Shown here one piece after another: positions 1 through 5,754 of a stretch of DNA of 8,451 nt. The notes below the pieces were generated by a model. The model had not been told where the DNA came from. It saw only the letters and a list, made by a program, of their open reading frames with translations, and searched no databases. Location of the stretch: positions 1 through 8,451 of the forward strand of contig JAJAYV010000283.1 of assembly GCA_026786045.1 (NCBI GenBank), written 5' to 3'. Position 1 is the first letter of the stretch; each line of letters opens with the position of its first letter. The stretch is from Frankiaceae bacterium. GTDB lineage: Bacteria; Actinomycetota; Actinomycetes; Mycobacteriales; SCTD01. The position numbers and the translations under genes are program-made.

Positions 1-813
1 GAACCCCGCCGGCACTGAGGCGGTCAGGATCCCCGCCGCCAGCGGCCCGCCGCCGCGCTCGTAAGCGATGGCCACGGCCAGGCCCTCCGCGGCGATGACG
101 GAGGCCGCGCTCAGCAGCCCCCAGCTCAGGAGCACCCGCAGACGCCGGCTCCCCATGACCAGCCGCAGCCCAGCGGCCGCCTCCTGCAGGGCGCCACCGG
201 GCGCGGACGTGACCTCCAGGATCCGCTCGCGGACGAAGGCCAGGAGCAGCAGCGCCGAGAGCGCGAACGTCGCCGCGTCCAGCAGCAGCGCCACCTCCAC
301 ACCCAGCAGGGCGACGAGCGCACCGCCGGCGACGAAGCCACCCACCTGCCCTGCCTGGCCGACAGCGTTGCTGAGGGCGTTGGCCACGACGTACGGCTCG
401 CCGTCGAGCACGTCGGCCAGCAGGGCGCTGCGGGCCGCCTCCGCGGGAGGGGATAGCAGCCCGACGACGATGAGCACGGCGAAGACGACCCAGAGCGACA
501 GCCCGGGCACGGCCAAGGCCGCGACGAGCGCCATCCGGGCGACGTCGCAGAGCACCATGATCCGGCGCCGCGGGTAGCGGTCCGGCAGTGCGGACAGCAG
601 CGGCCCGCCGACCAGCCAGGTCAGGTAGGAGCAGGCGTAGGTGGCCGAGGCCGCGAAGGGCGAGCCGGAGCGCTCGAGCACCAGCAACGCCACGGCGATG
701 CGGGCCACCTGGTCACCCAGGGTGCTCATGCCGTCCGAGATGAGCAGCGCCCTGAACTCGCGCACGGCGAGGACCTGGCGGTACGTCACGCGAGGCTCAC
801 GGGGCGGAGTCAC
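1..813 (-). CDS. MFS transporter, N-terminal part (3' end beyond left edge)
   Basis: Translating the minus strand from a GTG at 813 gives 271 open codons that run off position 1, so only the N-terminal part is present. The protein is strongly hydrophobic with repeated membrane segments. Residues about 69–86 read GGPLLSALPDRYPRRRIM, matching major facilitator motif A (G-x3-D-R-x-G-R-R) in the loop between TM2 and TM3. The N-terminus (FRALLISDGMSTLGDQVARI) resembles the EntS/macrolide-efflux-like MFS_3 group, so the likely role is proton-driven export of a small molecule; the substrate cannot be told. The GTG has only a weak AAGG very close upstream, and a second GTG 24 bases downstream is possible. 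The gene diverges from the broken HNH gene, with about 83 bases between the starts where I see no convincing promoter. Family call is firm; substrate and start are uncertain. Confidence 0.85.
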   Translation of the reverse strand, partial: MTPPREPRVTYRQVLAVREFRALLISDGMSTLGDQVARIAVALLVLERSGSPFAASATYACSYLTWLVGGPLLSALPDRYPRRRIMVLCDVARMALVAALAVPGLSLWVVFAVLIVVGLLSPPAEAARSALLADVLDGEPYVVANALSNAVGQAGQVGGFVAGGALVALLGVEVALLLDAATFALSALLLLAFVRERILEVTSAPGGALQEAAAGLRLVMGSRRLRVLLSWGLLSAASVIAAEGLAVAIAYERGGGPLAAGILTASVPAGF

Positions 814-896
814 GCCTTCAGTGTGATGGATGGGACCGCTGTGAACCAGCAAGTCGACGAAGCAGAAGTGTCAGACCTGCCCCGGATGATGCCCAG

Positions 897-1533
897 GTGT
901 CCCCTTCACCAGCGCGTCGCCGGAAGGTCAGGTACGGGGAGCTGCTCGCCGCAGTGCCGCACGCCCTCCACCTCGCCGACCTGCTGAGACGGCTGGGGAT
1001 GACCCCGTACGGCGGCAACGACGAGTCCACGAGGACGCGCCTGCTCGCCCTGGGCGTCGACGAGCCGAGGTTCCGGGCCGGGCGTCAGGTCCGTCCCGTC
1101 GACCACTGGAGCTGGCCGCTGCGGTGTCGAGCGCGACCAGCGGCGAGAGGGTCCGGGGCGTCCCGGCCGCGCCGCTCGACACCGTCCTGGTGCGCGGGCG
1201 GCCTTGCAGCACGAGCAAGCTGCGCCTGCGGCTGCTGCGGCTGCGCCGGCTGCGGAGGTGCACCGGCGCGCCGGCTGCGGAGGTGAGCAGTGGCGGGGGC
1301 GGCCCATGCCGCTCGAGCTGGACCACGTCAACGGGGACCGCACGGACAACCGGCTGGAGAACCTCCGGCGGCTGCTGTGCCCCAACTGGCACGCCCAGAC
1401 CGACACCTATCGAGGGCACAACATCGGCGCGCCGCGGGCGGCTGCACCTGCCGAGCCGGCGGCGCCAGTCTCGGACCGCGCTGCGATTGCCCGACGGCGA
1501 CTGCTACTGGTGATGGCGCAACGCACCTCCTAG
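897..1533 (+). pseudogene. HNH endonuclease, frameshifted remnant
   Basis: Three consecutive parts of one HNH protein family lie in three frames. The first (from GTG 897) includes RYGELLAAVPHALHLADLLRRLGM, a GGN turn and LGVDEPRF, matching the N-terminal helix-turn region of actinobacterial HNH proteins. The second, readable from about 1124, includes LDTVLVRGRPCSTSKLRLRLL, the usual linker before the zinc knuckle. The third runs to TAG 1531–1533 and includes EQWRGRPMPLELDHVNGD, then DNRLENLRRLLCPNWHAQTD, the beta-beta-alpha-metal core. The Asp-His, the Asn and the last His of the HNH motif survive. The fourth zinc cysteine is Trp (TGG, 1387–1389) where the family has CPNC. The first frame change lies between about 1075 and 1135. 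The second is explained by an extra GCGCCGGC at 1268–1275: removing it restores C-T-G-C-G-G-E-Q-W. G/C third positions follow each frame over its own segment, so the gene was once coding. Sequencing error cannot be excluded, but two shifts plus a lost metal ligand favour decay. It lies 12 bp upstream of a tRNA on the same strand. Confidence 0.8.
1243..1285 (+). repeat. 18-bp direct repeat at the HNH frame break
   Basis: GCGCCGGCTGCGGAGGTG occurs perfectly at 1243–1260 and again at 1268–1285, with starts 25 bases apart, inside a CTGCGG-rich tract beginning near 1221. The second frame change of the HNH remnant falls exactly here. This suggests replication slippage or local duplication broke the gene. 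Deleting one whole 25-base unit does not restore the frame (it runs into TGA), whereas deleting the 8 bases 1268–1275 does. The event was therefore not a simple unit duplication, or was followed by further change. Confidence 0.7.
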
Positions 1534-1545
1534 CGTGACGCGGAG

Positions 1546-1620
1546 GCCCCCGTAGCCCAACTGGCCAGAGGCGACGGATTTAAGTCCCGTGAAGTGTGGG
1601 TTCGACTCCCACCGGGGGCA
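1546..1620 (+). tRNA. tRNA, anticodon UAA, class I fold, atypical
   Basis: A 75-base cloverleaf. The acceptor stem is GCCCCCG 1546–1552 with CGGGGGC 1613–1619, a perfect 7 bp, with discriminator A 1620. T8-A9 are 1553–1554. The D stem is GCC 1555–1557 with GGC 1570–1572, only 3 bp (a fourth pair would be C·A), with GG at 1563–1564 in the D loop. The anticodon stem is ACGGA 1574–1578 with CCCGT 1586–1590, where the last pair A1578·C1586 is mismatched. The loop is TTTAAGT, giving anticodon TAA at 1581–1583. The variable loop is 5 bases (1591–1595). The T arm is GTGGG/CCCAC around TTCGACT and is canonical. No CCA is encoded. By anticodon it would be called tRNA-Leu, but bacterial tRNA-Leu has a long variable arm, so the amino acid is left undetermined. 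Position 37 is G, whereas tRNAs ending their anticodon in A normally carry A37. It may be a degenerate or non-canonical tRNA. Confidence 0.8.
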
Positions 1621-1634
1621 CAGCGTGGATCCAC

Positions 1635-1656
1635 CGGGCACATCTCGTGATGCCCG
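1635..1656 (+). terminator. possible hairpin terminator of the tRNA
   Basis: CGGGCA at 1635–1640 pairs with TGCCCG at 1651–1656 around a 10-base loop, inside which CA/TG can add two pairs. It begins 15 bases after the tRNA. There is no T tract after it, so this is a weak candidate. TACGTT at 1657–1662 directly after it could be a -10 box for the BI-1 gene, though no -35 is evident. Confidence 0.3.
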
Positions 1657-1715
1657 TACGTTGTACTCAGCGCACGGTCCCGCCCGAGGTCCGCGCAAAG
1701 GAGAACGACACCCAC

Positions 1716-2504
1716 ATGCGCAGCGTCGAGTCCAACAACCCCGTCTTCGCGCGCAGCGAGCCGCTCGCGCGCAGCCTCTCGCACGGCGTCGGCTTCCACC
1801 CCGCGCCGTCCGCGGACGAGGTCGAGAACCTCTACCGCACACCCCAGCGGATGACGATGGACGACGTCGTCGTCAAGACCGGCATCCTGCTGGCGATCGT
1901 CGTCGGCGTGGGTGCCGCCTCGTGGTACCTGCAGGTCGGCATCCGCGTCGCGATGATCGCGGCCCTCGCCGGCTTCGCGCTCGCGATGGTCAACATCTTC
2001 AAGAAGCAGGTCAGCCCGCCGCTGATCATGGCGTACGCCGTCGCCCAGGGCGTCTTCCTGGGCGTCATCAGCGCCAGCTGGGAGGGCGATTACCGCGGCA
2101 TCGTCGTGCAGGCCATCGTCGGCACGGCGGCGGTCTTCGGCGCGGTGCTGTTCGGCTACAAGAGCGGCCGGCTGCGCGCGACGCCGAAGTTCACCAAGGT
2201 CGTCACCTTCGGCCTGGTCGGCATGGTCGCCGTGTTCTTCCTCAACATCATCGCCAACGCCTTCGGCGCGGGCGACGCCCTAGGCCTGAGCACCGGCGGG
2301 CCGATCGCGATCCTGTTCACGCTCGGTCTGATCATCTTCGGGGCGCTGACGTTCGTGCTCGACTTCGACCAGGCCGACCGCATGGTGGCTGCCGGTGTCC
2401 CGGAGGAGGAGTCCTGGCGCGTCGCCTTCGGCCTCGTCGTCGGGCTGATCTTCCTCTATCTCAACATGCTGCGCCTGCTCTCCTACCTGCAGAGCAGCGA
2501 CTAG
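1716..2504 (+). CDS. Bax inhibitor-1/YccA family membrane protein
   Basis: A 262-residue protein. A cytoplasmic N-terminus of about 45 residues (MRSVESNNPVFARSE..., typical of the actinobacterial branch) is followed by about seven hydrophobic helices. The segment ILFTLGLIIFGALTFVLDFD and the following QADRMV correspond to TM6 and its end, where BI-1 proteins carry conserved acidic residues. In the Bacillus homologue YetJ, aspartates in this part of the protein gate a pH-sensitive calcium leak. The last helix reads FGLVVGLIFLYLNMLRLLSYL, also characteristic. The family role in bacteria is poorly defined; calcium or proton leak and stress tolerance are inferred from homologues. The frame is open upstream across the tRNA, but ATG 1716 is chosen because AAAGGAG (1698–1704) precedes it and the known N-terminus begins here. 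It faces the PPOX gene tail to tail, with a hairpin between them. Confidence 0.9.
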   Translation: MRSVESNNPVFARSEPLARSLSHGVGFHPAPSADEVENLYRTPQRMTMDDVVVKTGILLAIVVGVGAASWYLQVGIRVAMIAALAGFALAMVNIFKKQVSPPLIMAYAVAQGVFLGVISASWEGDYRGIVVQAIVGTAAVFGAVLFGYKSGRLRATPKFTKVVTFGLVGMVAVFFLNIIANAFGAGDALGLSTGGPIAILFTLGLIIFGALTFVLDFDQADRMVAAGVPEEESWRVAFGLVVGLIFLYLNMLRLLSYLQSSD

Positions 2505-2970
2505 TCGCACGGCTCGACCGACGGGCCCGCACCCGTAACGGTGGCGGCCCGTCTCCGTTGCTCAGCCGGCCTGGTCCGGCCCCGCGCTCGAGGTGCACCC
2601 GGATCAGGCACCGCTGCTCGGCCGTCATCGCCTCCCGGTACTCCGCCCAGTCCTCGTGCTCCCCGGCCACCGCGCGGTAGTACTCGACCAGCGGTTCCAT
2701 CGCCTCCGGCAGCGACAGCACCTCGACCCTGCCCTCAACCTGGACCCAGGGGCCGTAGAAGGCATCGGGGAACACGCACAGCCAGGCCCGCGGCTCGCGG
2801 CGCAGGTTCTTCAACTTGTACGCCGTCTCACGACTGCTCACGACGACGCGTCCTTGCGCGTCGACCGCCGCGGCCACGGGCGACATCTGCGGCGAGCCGT
2901 CGTGGCGCAGCGTGGTGCGGACGGCGTGCGAGTGCTGGCGGACGTGCTCGCGGGCGGCGTCGAGGTCCAT
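2461..2970 (-). CDS. PPOX-fold, probably F420-dependent oxidoreductase (C-terminus likely frameshifted)
   Basis: From ATG 2970 the protein starts MDLDAAREHVRQHSHAVRTT. It continues with PQMSPVAAAVDAQGRVVVSS, KLKNLRREPRAWLCVFPD, GPWVQVEGRVEVL and EQRCLIRVHLER, matching the split-beta-barrel pyridoxamine-5'-phosphate-oxidase-like family (TIGR03618-type F420 enzymes). Such cytoplasmic proteins bind F420 or flavin through the K-x-K-N-L region and reduce varied substrates; the substrate here is unknown. The family domain ends near residue 135, but this frame runs on for about 34 low-similarity residues into the end of the convergent BI-1 gene, overlapping it by 44 bases. One frame over, the bases after LER read AGPDQAG then TGA (2562–2564), a family-like ending, so loss of a GC pair in a GCGC run or gain of one base near 2583–2587 is suspected. 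Start: ATG 2970 has a TACCGT -10 box 6 bases upstream and no Shine-Dalgarno, so it is probably leaderless. GTG 3003 is an alternative. Confidence 0.85.
   Translation of the reverse strand: MDLDAAREHVRQHSHAVRTTLRHDGSPQMSPVAAAVDAQGRVVVSSRETAYKLKNLRREPRAWLCVFPDAFYGPWVQVEGRVEVLSLPEAMEPLVEYYRAVAGEHEDWAEYREAMTAEQRCLIRVHLERGAGPGRLSNGDGPPPLRVRARRSSRATSRCSAGRRAGAAC
2520..2553. terminator. hairpin between convergent genes, likely bidirectional terminator
   Basis: GACGGGCC at 2520–2527 pairs perfectly with GGCCCGTC at 2546–2553. The 18-base interval can form an inner CACC/GGTG stem (2530–2533 with 2540–2543). It starts 15 bases after the BI-1 stop. No T tract follows on either strand, as is common for actinobacterial terminators. 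It would also serve the minus-strand PPOX gene if that gene's ancestral stop was TGA at 2562–2564. Confidence 0.55.
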
Positions 2971-2976
2971 CGCCGG

Positions 2977-2986
2977 ACGGTAGCGT
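2977..2986. promoter_or_regulatory. overlapping divergent -10 elements, leaderless bidirectional promoter
   Basis: The sequence ACGGTAGCGT contains TAGCGT on the plus strand (2981–2986) and TACCGT on the minus strand (2982–2977); both fit the TANNNT -10 pattern and share the central TA. Six bases separate the plus box from GTG 2993, and six bases separate the minus box from ATG 2970. This is the spacing expected when transcription starts at the first base of the start codon. Neither gene has a usable Shine-Dalgarno. Inferred from pattern and spacing only. Confidence 0.6.
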
Positions 2987-2992
2987 CTGCGC

Positions 2993-3442
2993 GTGCTCCC
3001 CACGTCGGTAGAGGACGAGGGTCCTACCGCGCTGATGCGGCGGGAGAGCCGCTCGCTGGTGCAGCGCCTGCGGCTGTGGACGCCCGCCCGCTACGCCGCC
3101 GACGCGCCTCCGCACGGCACCCGCGGTGACCTGGTGCACCACCTCGTGCAGGACCTCGCCGACCTCGCCGCGCAGGCCGAGGGCCAGCCGCGCCGGGAGG
3201 TTCCTCGGCTGGACGACCTCGGCCTGGCCGACCAGCTCGCCGTCAACTCCGACGACCTGGTGCGCGCCGACCCGCCGGCCGAGCTGGCCCGTGCGGTCAC
3301 GGCCCACCTGCTGCTGCACCGGCAGGACCTGCTCGACGAGCCGCCGCCGCCGGGCCTGCTGGCCCGGCTCGGCACCCCGCTGGCCGGTTCCTGCGGACTC
3401 CACGCGGGGGACCGGCCTTCGCCGTACGCGGCTGGGGACTAG
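2993..3442 (+). CDS. small conserved-type protein, DinB/maleylpyruvate-isomerase-like helical fold
   Basis: A 149-residue, mostly helical, acidic protein without signal peptide or membrane helix. The order RRESRSLVQRLRLWTPARYA, GTRGDLVHHLVQDLADL, then ELARAVTAHLLLHRQDL resembles the four-helix DinB_2/mycothiol-dependent maleylpyruvate isomerase N-terminal families, which show a W/T-P motif, a D-L-V-x-H-L helix and a final H-x-x-D-L helix. The histidines could be a metal site (HH near residues 49–50, H near 108 and 113), but the match is by eye and the function is unknown. The last 25 residues are Pro/Gly-rich. GTG 2993 is chosen because a -10 box lies 6 bases upstream (leaderless). ATG 3035 in the same frame is an alternative, with GAGG 14 bases before it. 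Its stop overlaps the convergent thiolase stop within one CTAG. Confidence 0.7.
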   Translation: MLPTSVEDEGPTALMRRESRSLVQRLRLWTPARYAADAPPHGTRGDLVHHLVQDLADLAAQAEGQPRREVPRLDDLGLADQLAVNSDDLVRADPPAELARAVTAHLLLHRQDLLDEPPPPGLLARLGTPLAGSCGLHAGDRPSPYAAGD

Positions 3443-4665
3443 CTGAGGCGCTCGACCACCATGGCCATGCCCATGCCGCCGCCGACGCACATGGACTCGA
3501 CGCCCCACGTCTTGTCGGCGGTCTGCAGGCCGTTGAGCAGCGTGCCGGTGATGCGTGCGCCGGTGGAGCCGAACGGGTGGCCCAGCGCGATGGCGCCGCC
3601 GTTGACGTTGAGCTTGTCCAGCGGAATGCCCACCTCCTTGTAGGAGGGGATGACCTGCGCGGCGAAGGCCTCGTTGATCTCGAACAGGTCGATGTCGTCG
3701 ACGGTCTTGCCGGCCAGCGCGAGGGCCTTCTTGATGGCCTCGACCGGGCCCAGGCCCATGATCTCGGGTGACAGGCCGGTCACCGACGTGGAGACGATGC
3801 GGGCCAGCGGCGTCAGGCCCAGCTCCTTGGCCTTCGTGTCGCTCATGATCACCACCGCGGACGCGCCGTCGTTGAGCGGGCAGGCGTTGCCGGCCGTGAT
3901 GAGGCCGTTCGGGCGGAAGACCGGCTTCAGGCCGGCCAGCGCCTCGACCGTGGTGCCGGCCCGCGGGCCGTCGTCGGTGCTGACGACGGTGCCGTCCGGC
4001 GTGGTGACCGGGGTGATCTCGCGCTCGAAGAAGCCGTTGGCGATCGACTTCTCGGCCAGGTTCTGCGAGCGGGTCGCGAACTCGTCCATCTCCTGGCGGC
4101 TGATGCCCTTGATGCGGGCGACGTTCTCGGCGGTCTCGCCCATGGCGATGTAGACGTCGGGCAGCGTCCCGTCCTGGCGCGGGTCGCTCCAGTCCTCGGC
4201 GCCCGAGGTCTGGCGCTCCGCGGTGCGGGCCTGCGCCTCGGCGAAGACCGGGTTGGTGAGCTCCTGGCCCGGGATCATGTCGCTGTTGCCCTTGACGAAG
4301 CGGCTGACCGTCTCGACGCCGGCGGAGATGAAGACGTCGCCCTCGCCGGCCTTGATGGCGTGCAGCGCCATGCGGGTCGTCTGCAGCGAGGAGGAGCAGT
4401 AGCGGGTGATCGTCGTGCCGGGCAGGTGGTCGAAGCCCAGCAGGGTCGCGACGACGCGGCCCATGTTCATGCCCTGCTCGCCGCCGGGCAGGCCGCAGCC
4501 GAGCATGAGGTCGTCGATGTCGCGCGGGTCGAGCGCGGGCACCTTGTCGAGCGCGGCCTTGACGATGGTGGCGGCCAGGTCGTCCGGACGGACGTCCGTG
4601 AGCGAGCCCTTGAAGGCGCGGCCGATGGGCGAGCGGGCGGTCGCGACGATGACGGCTTCGGGCAC
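3439..4665 (-). CDS. fadA: acetyl-CoA C-acyltransferase (thiolase)
   Basis: 408 residues, the usual thiolase length. It catalyses reversible condensation or thiolysis of acyl-CoA, in fatty-acid beta-oxidation or related degradation, in the cytoplasm. Residues seen: nucleophilic Cys90 in RYCSSSLQT; NEAFA at 331–335; His363 in GHPFGSTGAR; general-base Cys393 in CVGGGMGMAM. All three catalytic residues are present, so the enzyme should be active. ATG 4665 is supported by GAGGAG ending 6 bases upstream. It lies 63 bases downstream of the SGNH gene on the same strand; the gap contains TACGCT (4707–4702) as a possible -10 box, so it may be transcribed from its own promoter as well as by read-through. 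By order it corresponds to M. tuberculosis fadA3 (Rv1074c), which sits next to a GDSL-type hydrolase and cbs. Chain-length specificity cannot be read from sequence. Confidence 0.96.
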   Translation of the reverse strand: MPEAVIVATARSPIGRAFKGSLTDVRPDDLAATIVKAALDKVPALDPRDIDDLMLGCGLPGGEQGMNMGRVVATLLGFDHLPGTTITRYCSSSLQTTRMALHAIKAGEGDVFISAGVETVSRFVKGNSDMIPGQELTNPVFAEAQARTAERQTSGAEDWSDPRQDGTLPDVYIAMGETAENVARIKGISRQEMDEFATRSQNLAEKSIANGFFEREITPVTTPDGTVVSTDDGPRAGTTVEALAGLKPVFRPNGLITAGNACPLNDGASAVVIMSDTKAKELGLTPLARIVSTSVTGLSPEIMGLGPVEAIKKALALAGKTVDDIDLFEINEAFAAQVIPSYKEVGIPLDKLNVNGGAIALGHPFGSTGARITGTLLNGLQTADKTWGVESMCVGGGMGMAMVVERLS

Positions 4666-4728
4666 GGATTGCTCCTCGGAGATGGGGACGGCTTGCCGAC
4701 GAGCGTACGACCGGGACCGAACGGCGTT

Positions 4729-5754
4729 CTAGCCGGCTGCCTCGGCCTCGAGCTCGGCGGGGTCGGTCGGCCCCTCGGGGGCACCCCGGCCGACCAGCGG
4801 CAGCCGCCGGCGCAGCCGGGCGAGCCGTCCGCCGCCGCTCTCGTCCTCGGGCATCGGGTCGACCTCGACGCCGGGCTCGCGCGCGGCCACCCGGGCGGCG
4901 AGCTGCACGTCCTGGACCGAGTCACTGATCGGCACGCTGACCGGGATCTCGACGCCCAGGCTCTCCAGCGCGCCCGGCAGCATCGCGTCGACGATCCGCC
5001 GGTAGCCGTCGGCCGAGGGGTGGAAGCGGTCGGCGCTCCACAGGTGCGGGTGGGCGTGGAAGTCGTCGGCGAGCAGATCGCCGAGGGAGACCGCGATCCC
5101 GCCGGCGTCGACGGTCGCGACGGTCTGCGCCGCCGCCAGCCTGCGGCTCCACACGGCGGCGACGGTGCGCAGCGGCTGCATGACCGGCTTGACCGAGCCG
5201 AGGTCGGGACAGGTGCCGACGACGACCTGCGCGCCGGAGCGGCGCAGCGTGGCGACGGCCTGCGACAGCTCCCGGGCCGAGGTGGCGATCGGCACCCGGT
5301 GCGTCACGTCGTTGGCGCCGACGACGATGAACGCGATGTCGACCGGCCGCCGCAGCGCCTTGGCGACCTGCACCTCGAGGTCGGCCGAGCGGGCGCCGAC
5401 GACCGCGAGGACCTCAAGGTCGACCCGCCGGTGCAGGTCACGGGCGATCCCGCCGGCCAGCAGCGCGCCGGGCGTCTGCTCGGCCAGGTCGCAACCCAGA
5501 CCAGCCGCGGCCGAGTCGCCGAGTACGACCAGGTGGGCCGGCTTGTCGCCGCGCTTGCCCCGGCCGTAGGACCCGGCGGCCAGCGGCGCCTTCGTCGTGG
5601 GCACGCCGATCGTCCTGCGGGCCAGCTTGGCCTCGGTGGCGAGTACCACGTAGGTCAGGCCGAGCGCGCCGGCGAAGCCGCCACCGCCGTACGCCGTCTT
5701 GACCGCGACGTAGCGAGCGCGGCGGCCAGGGCGCGGGACGGTGGGGGCCCTCAC
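4729..5754 (-). CDS. SGNH/GDSL-family hydrolase, membrane-anchored
   Basis: 341 residues. A basic start (RRARYVAVKT) is followed by a hydrophobic segment at about 24–40 (GGGFAGALGLTYVVLAT), suggesting a signal anchor with the catalytic domain outside the membrane. SGNH blocks are complete: GDS at 79–81 with nucleophile Ser81, Gly120 (block II), GAND at 146–149 with Asn148 (block III), and DRFHP at 242–246 with Asp242 and His245 (block V). The expected activity is ester or acyl hydrolysis; the natural substrate is unknown. After residue about 280 there is a charged Arg-rich and Glu/Ala-rich tail without recognisable domain. Start GTG 5754 overlaps the MBL stop as GTGA, so the two are translationally coupled. 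By position and type it corresponds to M. tuberculosis Rv1075c. A 604-codon open frame on the opposite strand (4360–6174) is a GC-bias shadow. Confidence 0.93.
   Translation of the reverse strand: MRAPTVPRPGRRARYVAVKTAYGGGGFAGALGLTYVVLATEAKLARRTIGVPTTKAPLAAGSYGRGKRGDKPAHLVVLGDSAAAGLGCDLAEQTPGALLAGGIARDLHRRVDLEVLAVVGARSADLEVQVAKALRRPVDIAFIVVGANDVTHRVPIATSARELSQAVATLRRSGAQVVVGTCPDLGSVKPVMQPLRTVAAVWSRRLAAAQTVATVDAGGIAVSLGDLLADDFHAHPHLWSADRFHPSADGYRRIVDAMLPGALESLGVEIPVSVPISDSVQDVQLAARVAAREPGVEVDPMPEDESGGGRLARLRRRLPLVGRGAPEGPTDPAELEAEAAG

Noticed and set aside
68..577. 169-codon plus-strand open frame at the left
   Set aside because: Ser/Ala/Arg-rich antisense shadow of the MFS transporter, which has motif A in the opposite frame.
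1221..1260. CTGCGG-rich tract as a CRISPR or regulatory repeat array
   Set aside because: Short, irregular and without spacers; it is coding sequence rich in Leu/Arg codons in the HNH remnant.
906..1419. Two minus-strand open frames opposite the HNH remnant
   Set aside because: Low-complexity antisense translations with no family match, whereas the plus strand gives recognisable HNH segments.
1204..1533. A free-standing 109-residue HNH protein starting at 1204
   Set aside because: The HNH core is present, but the first 20 residues are an Ala-rich out-of-frame reading of the upstream part. The linker and N-terminal domain lie in other frames, so it is better described as the 3' end of a broken gene.
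1596..2504. A longer BI-1 protein starting at 1596
   Set aside because: That start lies inside the tRNA; ATG 1716 has a Shine-Dalgarno sequence and the family-typical N-terminus.
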